This document shows, in pieces, positions 17,378 through 27,513 of a DNA stretch of 57,802 nt. The notes under the pieces are model-generated. The model saw only the letters and a list, made by a program, of their open reading frames with translations, was not told the DNA's origin and searched no databases. Position numbers and translations under genes: made by a program. This stretch comes from Porcincola intestinalis (lineage in GTDB: Bacteria > Bacillota > Clostridia > Lachnospirales > Lachnospiraceae): contig NZ_VULZ01000017.1 of NCBI RefSeq assembly GCF_009696445.1, positions 1 through 57,802 on the forward strand. The letters run 5' to 3'. Positions within the stretch are counted from its first letter, which is position 1. Every line of letters begins with the position of its first letter.

Positions 17378-18127
17378 ATGACAGACAGAGATAAACAGGA
17401 AAACAGCCCCGGAGGAGAAGACAGGGGCGTCCGGATTGAGATACATGGCGAAGAGCCGGACGTAACGGAGAAAAAGGGCGAAGACAGCAGAAGACCGGAG
17501 CAGAACCCGGGGAAAGAACAGGCGGCGGAAGGTTCCGATGGACAGGAAGACGCCGCTAAGACAGATCAGAACCGGGAGCCGGACGAGGAGCCGGATAAGG
17601 CGGATGCATCTGACGCCGGAGAGGATACTCCCTCAGGCAGCGGCACTGGTACCGGAAAAGGGTTCTTCGGTTTCAAAGGAAGGAAAGAGAAGGATCAGAG
17701 AGATCAGAAGATCGAGGAGCTGACCGATCAGGTCAGGCGCCAGATGGCGGAATTCGACAATTTCCGTAAGCGGACAGACCGCGAGAAGGCGACGATGTTC
17801 GATATGGGGAAGAGAGATGTGATTGAGCAGATTCTTCCGGTTGTGGACAGCTTCGAGCGAGGTCTCGGAGACATGAAGGAAGAGAGCGAGGATCCGTTCC
17901 GCCAGGGCATGCAGAAGATCTACAGGCAGCTGACAAAGGCGCTTGAGGAACTGGGTGTCAAGCCAATTGAAGCGGTCGGAAAGCCATTTGATCCGAACTT
18001 TCACAATGCGGTCATGCATTGCGAGGATGAGTCAGCCGGTGAGGACATCATCGTGCAGGAGTTCCAGAAGGGCTACATGCTGAACGATGTGGTCATCCGG
18101 CACAGCATGGTGAAGGTTGCCAACTGA
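17378..18127 (+). CDS. grpE: Nucleotide exchange factor GrpE
   Basis: 249 aa, GGAGG upstream. Residues 1-105 are a charged, low-complexity tail rich in Glu, Asp, Gly and Pro, longer than in most GrpE. From about 110 a long coiled-coil helix (IEELTDQVRRQMAEFDNFRK) leads to the beta-wing head (NPNFHNAVMH-like PFDPNFHNAVMH, and VQEFQKGYMLNDVVIRHSMV). It works as a dimer to release ADP from DnaK and acts as a heat sensor. It follows hrcA by 23 bp in the same operon. Confidence 0.97.
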   Translation: MTDRDKQENSPGGEDRGVRIEIHGEEPDVTEKKGEDSRRPEQNPGKEQAAEGSDGQEDAAKTDQNREPDEEPDKADASDAGEDTPSGSGTGTGKGFFGFKGRKEKDQRDQKIEELTDQVRRQMAEFDNFRKRTDREKATMFDMGKRDVIEQILPVVDSFERGLGDMKEESEDPFRQGMQKIYRQLTKALEELGVKPIEAVGKPFDPNFHNAVMHCEDESAGEDIIVQEFQKGYMLNDVVIRHSMVKVAN

Positions 18128-18140
18128 TCCTTATTACAAA

Positions 18141-18181
18141 AACCGGGACGGAAGCGTTATTCTTCCCCAATCCCGTTGACA
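18141..18181 (+). promoter_or_regulatory. Intercistronic hairpin and possible dnaK promoter
   Basis: AAC-GGGA (18141-18148) and GGAAG (18150-18154) can pair with CTTCC (18162-18166) and TCCCGTT (18171-18177). TTGACA follows at 18176-18181, but the -10 at 17 bp (CATATG) is poor. It may be an internal promoter or only an RNA fold that sets the dnaK:grpE ratio. Confidence 0.35.
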
Positions 18182-18197
18182 ATATCGGAACATATAG

Positions 18198-20150
<1,953 letters not shown>

Positions 20151-20176
20151 CCGGGATAACAGATATCTGAAACAGG

Positions 20177-20209
20177 AAGCTGCCGTCACGAAGTGTGTGA
20201 CGGCGGCTT
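20177..20209 (+). other. Strong hairpin between dnaK and dnaJ
   Basis: AAGCTGCCGTCAC (20177-20189) pairs with GTGACGGCGGCTT (20197-20209), 13 pairs with one G-U. No T-run follows, so it is more likely an mRNA stability or processing element, or a weak terminator lowering dnaJ, than a full stop. Confidence 0.6.
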
Positions 20210-20278
20210 AAACCATGTCCGGATACGGCGGAACAGGAAAGAGTGTTCTGCAGGCAGCCGGATCAATCGGGAGAATAT

Positions 20279-21478
20279 ATGGCAGAGAAGAGAGATTACT
20301 ACGAAGTGCTGGGCGTCAGCAGGAGTGCCAGTGAAGAGGAGATCAAGAAGGCATACCGTCAGCTGGCGAAGAAATATCATCCGGATATGAATCCCGGCAA
20401 TGCCGAAGCAGCGGACAAGTTCAAGGAAGCCTCGGAGGCGTATGCAGTTCTCGGCAATGAAGAGAAGAGAAGACAGTATGACCAGTTCGGCATGTCAGCA
20501 TTCGACGGCTCCGCCGGCGGAGGTGGGTTTGATTTTAACTCTGCTGATTTCCAGGATATCTTCAGTGACCTGGGGCTTGGAGGAATCTTCGGCGATTTGT
20601 TCGGGGGCGGAAGACGGAGTGCAAATCCGAACCGCCCGATGCAGGGCGCAAATGTCCGGACGCACGTCAGCATCACGTTCATGGAGTCCATCGAAGGCTG
20701 TTCCAAGACGATTGATGTGATGATCAAGGATGAGTGCCCGAATTGTCACGGGACGGGTGCAAAGCCCGGGACAGCTCCGAAGATCTGCCCGAAGTGCAAG
20801 GGCAGAGGGCAGGTTGTGTATACGCAGCAGACCATGTTCGGGATGATGCAGAATGTTCAGCCCTGTCCGGACTGCCGCGGAACCGGCAAGGTGATCGAGG
20901 ATAAGTGCCCGAACTGCCACGGAACCGGCTATGTCATGAACAAAAAAACCATCGAGGTTCGGATACCGGCGGGAATTGACGACGGGCAGGCAATCCGTAT
21001 CCGGGAGAAGGGGGAGCCGGGTGTCAACGGCGGACCGAGAGGAGACCTTCTGGTGGAGGTATCCGTTGCGCGTGATCCGCAGTTTGTACGCCAGGATCTC
21101 GATCTGTTCTCGAATAAGGATATCACGTTCGCGCAGGCGGCGCTGGGGGCGGATATTGTGATCCGTACGGTGGACGGAGATATTTCATACAGTGTCAAGC
21201 CGGGAACGCAGTCCGGCACGAGGGTCCGCCTGAAAGGGAAGGGGGTCCCGGATGTGCGCGGGAGAGCCGGCCGTGGGGACCAGTATGTGACGCTGATTGT
21301 CCGTACACCGGTGAAGCTCAGCAGTGAGGCAAAGGAGCTGCTGGAGCAGTTTGATGCAGCATCGGACAGAAGCCTTTCCGCCGGAGAGTATACGGCGAAG
21401 GGAGCTTCGCCTGAGACCGGGAAGAAGAAAAAGAAAAAAAGCTTTGTTGATCGGATGAAGGATGCGCTGGATGGCTGA
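20279..21478 (+). CDS. dnaJ: Chaperone protein DnaJ (Hsp40)
   Basis: 399 aa from ATG 20279, five bases after GGGAG; a longer frame from 20243 lacks a ribosome binding site. J-domain (1-75) with HPD (YHPDMN), Gly/Phe-rich region (~75-130), zinc-binding domain with four CxxCxGxG repeats ([32 protein letters not shown]), and C-terminal substrate-binding barrels. The tail contains a lysine run (KKKKKK). It stimulates DnaK ATPase and delivers substrates. Last gene of the heat-shock operon. Confidence 0.98.
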   Translation: MAEKRDYYEVLGVSRSASEEEIKKAYRQLAKKYHPDMNPGNAEAADKFKEASEAYAVLGNEEKRRQYDQFGMSAFDGSAGGGGFDFNSADFQDIFSDLGLGGIFGDLFGGGRRSANPNRPMQGANVRTHVSITFMESIEGCSKTIDVMIKDECPNCHGTGAKPGTAPKICPKCKGRGQVVYTQQTMFGMMQNVQPCPDCRGTGKVIEDKCPNCHGTGYVMNKKTIEVRIPAGIDDGQAIRIREKGEPGVNGGPRGDLLVEVSVARDPQFVRQDLDLFSNKDITFAQAALGADIVIRTVDGDISYSVKPGTQSGTRVRLKGKGVPDVRGRAGRGDQYVTLIVRTPVKLSSEAKELLEQFDAASDRSLSAGEYTAKGASPETGKKKKKKSFVDRMKDALDG

Positions 21479-21495
21479 GCCATCCGGAAGCAGAG

Positions 21496-21533
21496 ACAGA
21501 CCCCTCCCTGTGGCGGAGCGGGTCTGTTTTTTT
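21496..21533 (+). terminator. Terminator of the heat-shock operon
   Basis: ACAGACCC (21496-21503) pairs with GGGTCTGT (21520-21527), with inner CTCC/GGAG pairing, followed by seven T. Confidence 0.9.
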
Positions 21534-21574
21534 GCCCGGAAACAACAGAGCAAAAACAGGAATATTTCACAAAA

Positions 21575-21607
21575 ACGGGTGCGGCACCCGTCTGTTCATG
21601 CTATAAT
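21575..21607 (+). promoter_or_regulatory. Flavodiiron gene promoter with a perfect palindrome
   Basis: ACGGGTGC-G-GCACCCGT (21575-21591) is a perfect 17-bp inverted repeat. A consensus -10 TATAAT lies at 21602-21607, and the palindrome covers the place where the -35 should be, where no -35 match exists. This suggests a promoter that depends on an activator, or is blocked by a repressor, bound to the palindrome. Confidence 0.6.
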
Positions 21608-21684
21608 GACGGCAACTGCGGGAACGATGGGATGAGGTGCCTGCGAGGCACATCATCAGGCTGATAGCTGGAAAGGAAAAGAAC

Positions 21685-23556
21685 ATGTACTGTTACAGAA
21701 AAGTGATGGACGACCTGTACTGGGTAGGAGCGAACGACAGGCGCCTGGCAATGTTCGAGGGAGTGTACTCTGTTCCGGATGGCGTTTCTTATAATTCTTA
21801 TCTGCTCCTGGATGAGAAGACGGTTCTGTGTGACACGGTTGATGCCGCTGTCGGAACCGTGTTCTTTGAGAATGTGGAGAAGGTGCTGGACGGAAGGCAT
21901 CTTGATTATGTGATTGTCCACCATATGGAACCGGATCACTCTGCAACGCTTGAAGAGCTGATCAGAAGATACCCGGATGTCCGGATCCTCTGCAACAGCA
22001 AGACGAAGACGCTGATGAAGCAGTTTTTCACGTTTGATGTAGAGAGCAGAGTTCAGCTTGTAAAGGAGGGGGATGTCTTCTCCGCCGGCAGGCATGAGCT
22101 TACGTTTGTCAATGCTCCGATGGTTCACTGGCCGGAGGTCATGATGACCTACGACAAGACGAGCGGGGCACTGTTCTCAGCGGATGCATTCGGAACCTTC
22201 GGCGCGCTGAACGGCGCTCTGTTTGCGGATGAAGTGGACTTCATGCGGGATTATCTGGATGAAGCCAGAAGATACTACAGCAACATTGTCGGGAAATACG
22301 GAACACAGGTGACGGCCGCGCTGAAGAAGGCGTCTGGTCTTGACATCAAGTACCTGTGTCCGCTGCACGGCTTCGTATGGCGGAAGAACATCGGAGACTA
22401 TATTGACAAGTATCAGCACTGGGCAGCCTACAAGCCGGAGGAGACAGGTGTCGTCATCGCCTATGCCTCCGTCTATCATCACACCGAGAATGCTGCAGAG
22501 TGCCTGGCAATCCGCCTGCGTGAGAAGGGGATCAAGACGGTGATGTTTGACACCTCCGTGACGCCGCCGTCGGAGATTATTTCTGCCGTCTTCAAGTACA
22601 GCCACCTTGTGCTGGCTTCGACAACGTATAATGCGGGCATCTTTGTTCAGATGGAAGCCTTTCTTTATGATCTTGTTGAGCATAACATTCAGAACCGCAC
22701 GGTTGCTGTCATCGAGAATGGTTCCTGGGCACCGACCAGTGGCAAGCTGATGCGGGAACTTCTTGAAAAGTGCAAGAATCTCAACGTGCTCAACGAGACG
22801 CTGACGATCAAGTCCTCCCTGAAGGAAGATCAGCTGTCGCAGCTGGATGTGATCGCAGATGCCATCGACGCAACCGTCCCGAAGAAGACAGATGTCACGA
22901 AAACAGACGGAAAGGGTGGAGATACAGACACCGGCGCGCCGGTGCTGGATCTCAAGGCGATGTTCAAGCTCAGCTACGGTCTTTTTGTCCTGACAGCGAA
23001 GGATGGGGAGAAGGATAACGGCTGCATCGTCAATACGGTAATCCAGGTTACAGAGAAGCCGAACCGGATCCAGGTGGCGGTCAACCGGAACGGCCACACG
23101 CATGACATGATCAAGAAGACCGGGGTGTTCAATGTCTCGATTCTGGCACAGGATGCAACCTTCGATCTGTTCAAACAATTCGGATTCCAGAGCGGGAAGT
23201 CCGCGGATAAGTTTGCTGACTTTGCGGATTACAGCCGTTCGGCGAATGGACTGACTTATGTGACAAGGGGAACGAATGCGCTGATTTCCGCGAAGGTTGT
23301 TCAGGAAGTCGAATTTGAGACGCATACCGTCTTCATCGCGGAGGTCACGGAGTGCAGGGTTCTGTCGGATGTCCCGTCTGTGACGTATGAGTATTACTTT
23401 GCTCACATCAAGCCGAAGCCACAGCCGGTAGAAGAGAAGAAGGTGGGCTGGGTCTGCAGAATCTGCGGATATGTCTATGAGGGGGAGGTCCTTCCGCCAG
23501 ATTTTATCTGCCCGATCTGCAAGCATCCGGCGAGCGATTTTGAAAAACTGCAGTGA
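21685..23556 (+). CDS. Flavodiiron protein fused to flavin reductase and rubredoxin domains
   Basis: 623 aa from ATG 21685 (AAAGGA upstream). Domains: metallo-beta-lactamase-like diiron domain (1-250) with ligand motif HMEPDH (His80, Glu82, Asp84, His85) and further ligands in MVHWPEV, FSADAFG and LCPLHGF; flavodoxin (about 252-400; GVVIAYASVYHHTENAAE); flavin reductase-like FMN domain (about 420-565); C-terminal rubredoxin-like domain with Cys591, 594, 609 and 612. The two Cys pairs are only 14 residues apart, the short-spacer form seen in rubrerythrin. Such enzymes reduce O2 to water or NO to N2O. The extra FMN and iron domains could let one chain carry electrons from NAD(P)H or rubredoxin to the diiron site, which is inference. 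A rubredoxin gene follows. Confidence 0.93.
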   Translation: MYCYRKVMDDLYWVGANDRRLAMFEGVYSVPDGVSYNSYLLLDEKTVLCDTVDAAVGTVFFENVEKVLDGRHLDYVIVHHMEPDHSATLEELIRRYPDVRILCNSKTKTLMKQFFTFDVESRVQLVKEGDVFSAGRHELTFVNAPMVHWPEVMMTYDKTSGALFSADAFGTFGALNGALFADEVDFMRDYLDEARRYYSNIVGKYGTQVTAALKKASGLDIKYLCPLHGFVWRKNIGDYIDKYQHWAAYKPEETGVVIAYASVYHHTENAAECLAIRLREKGIKTVMFDTSVTPPSEIISAVFKYSHLVLASTTYNAGIFVQMEAFLYDLVEHNIQNRTVAVIENGSWAPTSGKLMRELLEKCKNLNVLNETLTIKSSLKEDQLSQLDVIADAIDATVPKKTDVTKTDGKGGDTDTGAPVLDLKAMFKLSYGLFVLTAKDGEKDNGCIVNTVIQVTEKPNRIQVAVNRNGHTHDMIKKTGVFNVSILAQDATFDLFKQFGFQSGKSADKFADFADYSRSANGLTYVTRGTNALISAKVVQEVEFETHTVFIAEVTECRVLSDVPSVTYEYYFAHIKPKPQPVEEKKVGWVCRICGYVYEGEVLPPDFICPICKHPASDFEKLQ

Positions 23557-23575
23557 CGCTCCGGAATTGTTTTAC

Positions 23576-23607
23576 TTGACAAATGTTGCACTTTAGGCAA
23601 CTATACC
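23576..23607 (+). promoter_or_regulatory. Rubredoxin promoter with an inverted repeat in its spacer
   Basis: TTGACA (23576-23581) is followed by the dyad GTTGC-7-GCAAC (23585-23601) and then by TATACC (23602-23607), which gives a 20-bp spacer; AACTAT at 17 bp is an alternative -10. A long spacer filled by a dyad is the layout of MerR-type promoters. Confidence 0.45.
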
Positions 23608-23680
23608 ATTATCTGGAAACAAACATGATCCAGCGTCATTCATGATCTGGAAACCAAAGATGGAACAGGAGGATCACAAC

Positions 23681-23839
23681 ATGAAAAAGGTTTGCGATGT
23701 CTGCGGCTGGGAGTATGACGAGGCAGAAGGATATCCGGAGGGCGGAATCGCTCCTGGAACAAAGTGGGAGGACATCCCGGATGATTTTGTCTGCCCGATC
23801 TGCGGCGCAGGCAAGGATGAGTTCAGCGACGCTGACTGA
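23681..23839 (+). CDS. Rubredoxin
   Basis: 52 aa, with AGGAGG upstream of ATG 23681; the longer open frame to 23642 is ignored. Cys5, Cys8, Cys38 and Cys41 ([16 protein letters not shown]) bind one iron, with the normal 29-residue spacing, unlike the short-spacer domain of the preceding fusion. It is a small cytoplasmic one-electron carrier and the likely electron donor to flavodiiron or rubrerythrin-type enzymes. It has its own promoter 100 bp upstream and a terminator after it. Confidence 0.97.
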   Translation: MKKVCDVCGWEYDEAEGYPEGGIAPGTKWEDIPDDFVCPICGAGKDEFSDAD

Positions 23840-23868
23840 GCGGCGCACAAGATGCAAGAGATGAAGGA

Positions 23869-23899
23869 CCGCCGGAATTCATTTCCGGCGGCCTTTCTT
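23869..23899 (+). terminator. Terminator of the rubredoxin gene
   Basis: CCGCCGGAA (23869-23877) and TTCCGGCGG (23883-23891) form a perfect 9-bp stem, followed by CCTTTCTT. The T-run is short. Confidence 0.7.
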
Positions 23900-23924
23900 G
23901 GAATTGGAGGAGAAACAGAAAAAT

Positions 23925-26819
23925 ATGGATATACCCACCCGATTGCAGACGCTAGACTGGGAACGTTATACAAAGTGTGCGCGGCAGGCTGCGGCAGACG
24001 GCATCGTTCTGCTTCGCAATGAAAAGGCAGTCCTTCCGCTTCCGGAAGGGGAGACGGTGGCGCTGTTCGGTGCCAGCCAGCTGTGCTATTACAAGAGCGG
24101 GACAGGCTCAGGCGGAATGGTGAATGTCTCCCATGTGGTATCCATTCGTGAGGCACTTGAGGATGAGCCTTCGATCAGGCTGAATCGTTCTGTTCTGCAT
24201 CTGTATGACCGATACGTGGATGAACATCCATTTGCGGCAGGGGAAGGATGGGGAAAGGACCCGTGGTCTCAGGCAGAGATGCCGCTTGACAAGGAGACTG
24301 CAAAACAGGCTGGCAGGGACAGCCGCACGGCGATCGTCGTGATTGGAAGAACAGCGGGGGAGGACAGAGACAACAAGGCAGAGCCCGGTTCATTTCTGCT
24401 CACAGAGACGGAGCTGGACATGCTGAGAACGGTCCGTGGAGCATTTTCAAGGATGGTCGTTCTGCTGAATACCGGAAATGTTATCGATATGCGGTTTGCG
24501 GATGAAATCAAGCCGGATGCGGTTCTTTATGTCTGGCAGGGCGGCATGGTCGGCGGCCTTGGCGTCGTGGATGTTCTGACTGGCCGCGTCAATCCTTCCG
24601 GTCACCTGACCGATACGATTGCGGAACGGATTGAGGACTATCCGTCCTCCGGCAATTTCGGGACAGGTGTGAGAGATGTCTATCAGGAAGATATCTACGT
24701 GGGATATCGCTTTTTTGAAACGGTCGCAAGGGACAAGGTGCTGTATCCGTTCGGATACGGGCTTTCCTATACAACGTTCAGGATCAGCGCCCGGAAGAAG
24801 CAGAGTGAGCCGCTCGCAAGACTGTCTGTCGATCTGGAAGCAGAGGTGACGAATACAGGCCATGCCGCGGGGCGGGAAGTCGTGCAGGTGTATGCGCAGG
24901 CACCCCAGGGAGTGCTTGGAAAACCGGCAAGAGTGCTGGTCGGGTTTGAAAAGACACGGCTGCTGATGCCGGGGGAGAGCCAGACGCTTCAGATCCAGAT
25001 CCCGGTCAGAAGCTTCGCCTCCTTTGATGAAAGCGGAAAAACTGCCGAGATCTCAGCCTGGGTGCTGGAGGAAGGGCGTTACGATCTGTATGTGGGCGAG
25101 AATGTCCGGGATGCGGTGATCCTGGATTCCGAGGATGGCGCCTTTACGCTGTCAGAAGACTGGATGGTTCTTCAGGAGGAGGAAGCGCTGGCGCCTGCCT
25201 GCAGGTTTGACCGTATGGCGATGAGCGAAGAGAACGGGGAAGTCCACCTCGTGTATGAGGAGACGCCGCTTCGAACCATCGATGTGGAGAAGCGGATCTA
25301 CGAAAATCTTCCGGGAGAGGCTGCCCAGACGGGAGACCGGGGGCTGAAGCTGTCGGATGTAGAGAAAGGCTCCTGCAGGCTTGAAGACTTCGTTGCACAG
25401 CTCTCGGATGAGGACTTGTGTGCCATCATCCGCGGGGAAGGAATGGGGAGTCCCCTTGTGACGCCGGGAACGGCGGCAGCCTTCGGCGGGGTCACAAAGC
25501 GCCTTCGTGATTTCGGGATTCCCGCTGTGTGCTGCGATGATGGCCCGAGCGGGATGCGCTTTGACTGTGGGGATCATGCGTTCTCTCTTCCGAATGGAAC
25601 GATGCTGGCCTGCACATTCGACCGGGAACTGAATGAACAGCTGTTCTCCTTCCTGGGTCTGGAAATGGTCAAAAACCGGGTGGATTGTATTCTGGGGCCA
25701 GGAGTCAATATTCATCGAAATCCGCTGAACGGAAGAAACTTTGAATATTTTTCAGAGGATCCGTATCTGGCTGGAGAGATGGCGGCTGCCCAGCTGCGCG
25801 GGCTGCATCAGAGCGGGGTGACCGGTGTTCTGAAGCATTTCTGCGCTAACAACCGCGAGACCAGGCGGCATGAGCTTGACAGTGTCGTATCCGGAAGAGC
25901 GCTCCGGGAAATATACCTGAGGCCTTTTGAGATTGCGGTCAGGGAAGGCGGAGCAGATGCGCTGATGACGACCTACGGGAAGGTAAACGGCATTCACACA
26001 GCCTCCCTCTATGATCTGACCACGACCATTCTGCGCAATGAGTGGGGATTTGACGGGATCGTCATGACGGACTGGTGGGCAGCGATGAGCGAAGATCCGT
26101 CAGAACTGGCACCTTCTGAGGCGTCGGAACCCGGAACAGGAGAAGCAGAGGGAGAAGACGTACGGCGGCTGAAGCGGAGCATCGAGGGAAAGACGTATGA
26201 CTTCAGTCCGATGGTCCGTGCCCAGAATGATCTGTACATGGTTGTCCCGGATGGGGAGAAGACTGCACCGTCTGAGGACGGAGAAGCCGGTGAGCCAACC
26301 ACGCTTTCAGCGCTGCAGGGAGGAAGACTGACCCGGGCGGAACTTCAGCGCAGCGCTATGAATATATGCCGGTTCGCGATGAAGACAGAGGCGATGAAAC
26401 GCCTTTTGGGACATCCGACTGAAGTCACAGTGGAAAACGTTCCGGAGGGGGAGGATCTGTCTGCGGTTGAGAGTGTGACGTTCCAACCGGTTCCGCAGGA
26501 AGGACTTGAACTTGATCTGTCTTCGGTCCATCCACAGCGCGGAGAAGACTATCTGTTCGGTCTGCAGGTCACGCCAAACACCCACTACCGGATTGAGCTG
26601 AAGGCAGAGTCTGTGTCCGGCGTGCTTGCCCAGATCCCGGTGAGCCTGTTCTTCACGACCATTCCGGTTGCAGAGTGGATGTTCGGAGGCGGAGAAGGAA
26701 GTGAGGCTGTAAAGGAAACGACATTCTTTTCCACAACCAGAAACAGCGTCATGAGGCTTCATTTTGGTCAGAGCGGACTTGTACTGAAGAGTCTCCGGGT
26801 TCAAAGCATCGGAACCTGA
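23925..26819 (+). CDS. GH3 beta-glucosidase with swapped domain order
   Basis: 964 aa from ATG 23925 (GGAGGAG about 11 bases upstream). The usual GH3 order is reversed: the alpha/beta sandwich comes first (about 30-290; LPEGETVALFGAS, LYPFGYGLSYT), then the fibronectin III-like domain (about 300-380), and only then the TIM barrel (about 480-790) with the nucleophile Asp716 in VMTDWWA and the KHF and NNRET region. A ~130-residue C-terminal segment (from about 835) looks like an extra beta-sandwich. This order is known from rumen enzymes such as Butyrivibrio BglA and Ruminococcus albus beta-glucosidases. No signal peptide. A polar insert rich in Glu, Ser and Pro (about 720-770) interrupts the barrel end. 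It is not next to a transporter; it probably cuts imported beta-glucosides. Confidence 0.9.
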   Translation: MDIPTRLQTLDWERYTKCARQAAADGIVLLRNEKAVLPLPEGETVALFGASQLCYYKSGTGSGGMVNVSHVVSIREALEDEPSIRLNRSVLHLYDRYVDEHPFAAGEGWGKDPWSQAEMPLDKETAKQAGRDSRTAIVVIGRTAGEDRDNKAEPGSFLLTETELDMLRTVRGAFSRMVVLLNTGNVIDMRFADEIKPDAVLYVWQGGMVGGLGVVDVLTGRVNPSGHLTDTIAERIEDYPSSGNFGTGVRDVYQEDIYVGYRFFETVARDKVLYPFGYGLSYTTFRISARKKQSEPLARLSVDLEAEVTNTGHAAGREVVQVYAQAPQGVLGKPARVLVGFEKTRLLMPGESQTLQIQIPVRSFASFDESGKTAEISAWVLEEGRYDLYVGENVRDAVILDSEDGAFTLSEDWMVLQEEEALAPACRFDRMAMSEENGEVHLVYEETPLRTIDVEKRIYENLPGEAAQTGDRGLKLSDVEKGSCRLEDFVAQLSDEDLCAIIRGEGMGSPLVTPGTAAAFGGVTKRLRDFGIPAVCCDDGPSGMRFDCGDHAFSLPNGTMLACTFDRELNEQLFSFLGLEMVKNRVDCILGPGVNIHRNPLNGRNFEYFSEDPYLAGEMAAAQLRGLHQSGVTGVLKHFCANNRETRRHELDSVVSGRALREIYLRPFEIAVREGGADALMTTYGKVNGIHTASLYDLTTTILRNEWGFDGIVMTDWWAAMSEDPSELAPSEASEPGTGEAEGEDVRRLKRSIEGKTYDFSPMVRAQNDLYMVVPDGEKTAPSEDGEAGEPTTLSALQGGRLTRAELQRSAMNICRFAMKTEAMKRLLGHPTEVTVENVPEGEDLSAVESVTFQPVPQEGLELDLSSVHPQRGEDYLFGLQVTPNTHYRIELKAESVSGVLAQIPVSLFFTTIPVAEWMFGGGEGSEAVKETTFFSTTRNSVMRLHFGQSGLVLKSLRVQSIGT

Positions 26820-26844
26820 GAAAAAAGGCAGCAGGGAGGATATT

Positions 26845-27513
26845 TTGAAAGAAGGAATCATTCTTGATGTAGATGGAACTCTTTGGAATGCCGTGGGGGC
26901 AATCAGAGATTCCTGGAATCTGTACAGAGAGGAACAGATCCCCGAGATGCCGGGATGTTACACGGACGCGGATATAGAGGGAGTTCTTGGGCTGACGATG
27001 ACTCAGATCGGGGACCGCCTTCTTGCACCGCTCCCGGAGAAAAGGCGGCATCAGGCGCTTGAGGGCATGATGGATGCGGAAGTGACCTATATGTGGGAAC
27101 ATGGCGGCAGGGTCTATCCGTCTGTTGAGCAGACGCTGATGCGTTTAAAGAAAGCAGGGTTTCACCTGTACATTGTCAGCAACTGCCAGAAGGGGTATAT
27201 CGAGGATTTTCTGCATACGTCGGGGACAGTCAGTCTGATTGAGGACCACGTGTGCTTTGGCGATACCGGAAAGCCGAAGGACTTCAGCATCCGACTGTGT
27301 ATGGAGAGAAATGAACTTCAGCGCGCGCTTTATGTGGGCGATACAGCCGGTGATCTGGATGCTGCAAGAAGGGCGGGAATTCCGTTCATCTATGCAGCCT
27401 ATGGATTCGGACAGGTCGACGCGGAGAAGGAGAAGGTTCCTTCGATCGAAGCCTTTTCGCAGCTTCCGGGGGCGGTAACAGCATTGTGGGAGAAAGCAGG
27501 GAACAGAAGATGA
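26845..27513 (+). CDS. HAD-family phosphatase, phosphoglycolate phosphatase-like
   Basis: 222 aa from TTG 26845, four bases after GGGAGGA. Motif I is DVDGTLW (the two catalytic Asp at residues 9 and 11), motif II is VSNCQ, motif III is the Lys in GKPKD, and motif IV is YVGDTAGDLDAA. The helical cap between motifs I and II is of the C1 type, as in Gph-like enzymes. It removes phosphate from a small metabolite; the substrate cannot be told. It overlaps the next gene by ATGA (27510-27513), so the two are translationally coupled, and lies 25 bp after the GH3 gene. Confidence 0.88.
   Translation: MKEGIILDVDGTLWNAVGAIRDSWNLYREEQIPEMPGCYTDADIEGVLGLTMTQIGDRLLAPLPEKRRHQALEGMMDAEVTYMWEHGGRVYPSVEQTLMRLKKAGFHLYIVSNCQKGYIEDFLHTSGTVSLIEDHVCFGDTGKPKDFSIRLCMERNELQRALYVGDTAGDLDAARRAGIPFIYAAYGFGQVDAEKEKVPSIEAFSQLPGAVTALWEKAGNRR

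Noticed and set aside
22177-23526. 449-aa open frame antisense to the flavodiiron gene
   Set aside because: It is the complement shadow of a well-conserved coding region, has no ribosome binding site, and its protein (rich in Arg, Leu, His, Cys) resembles no family.
23925-26819. The reversed domain order as a sign of frameshift, fusion or misassembly
   Set aside because: The frame is open throughout and this order is known from other gut and rumen GH3 beta-glucosidases.
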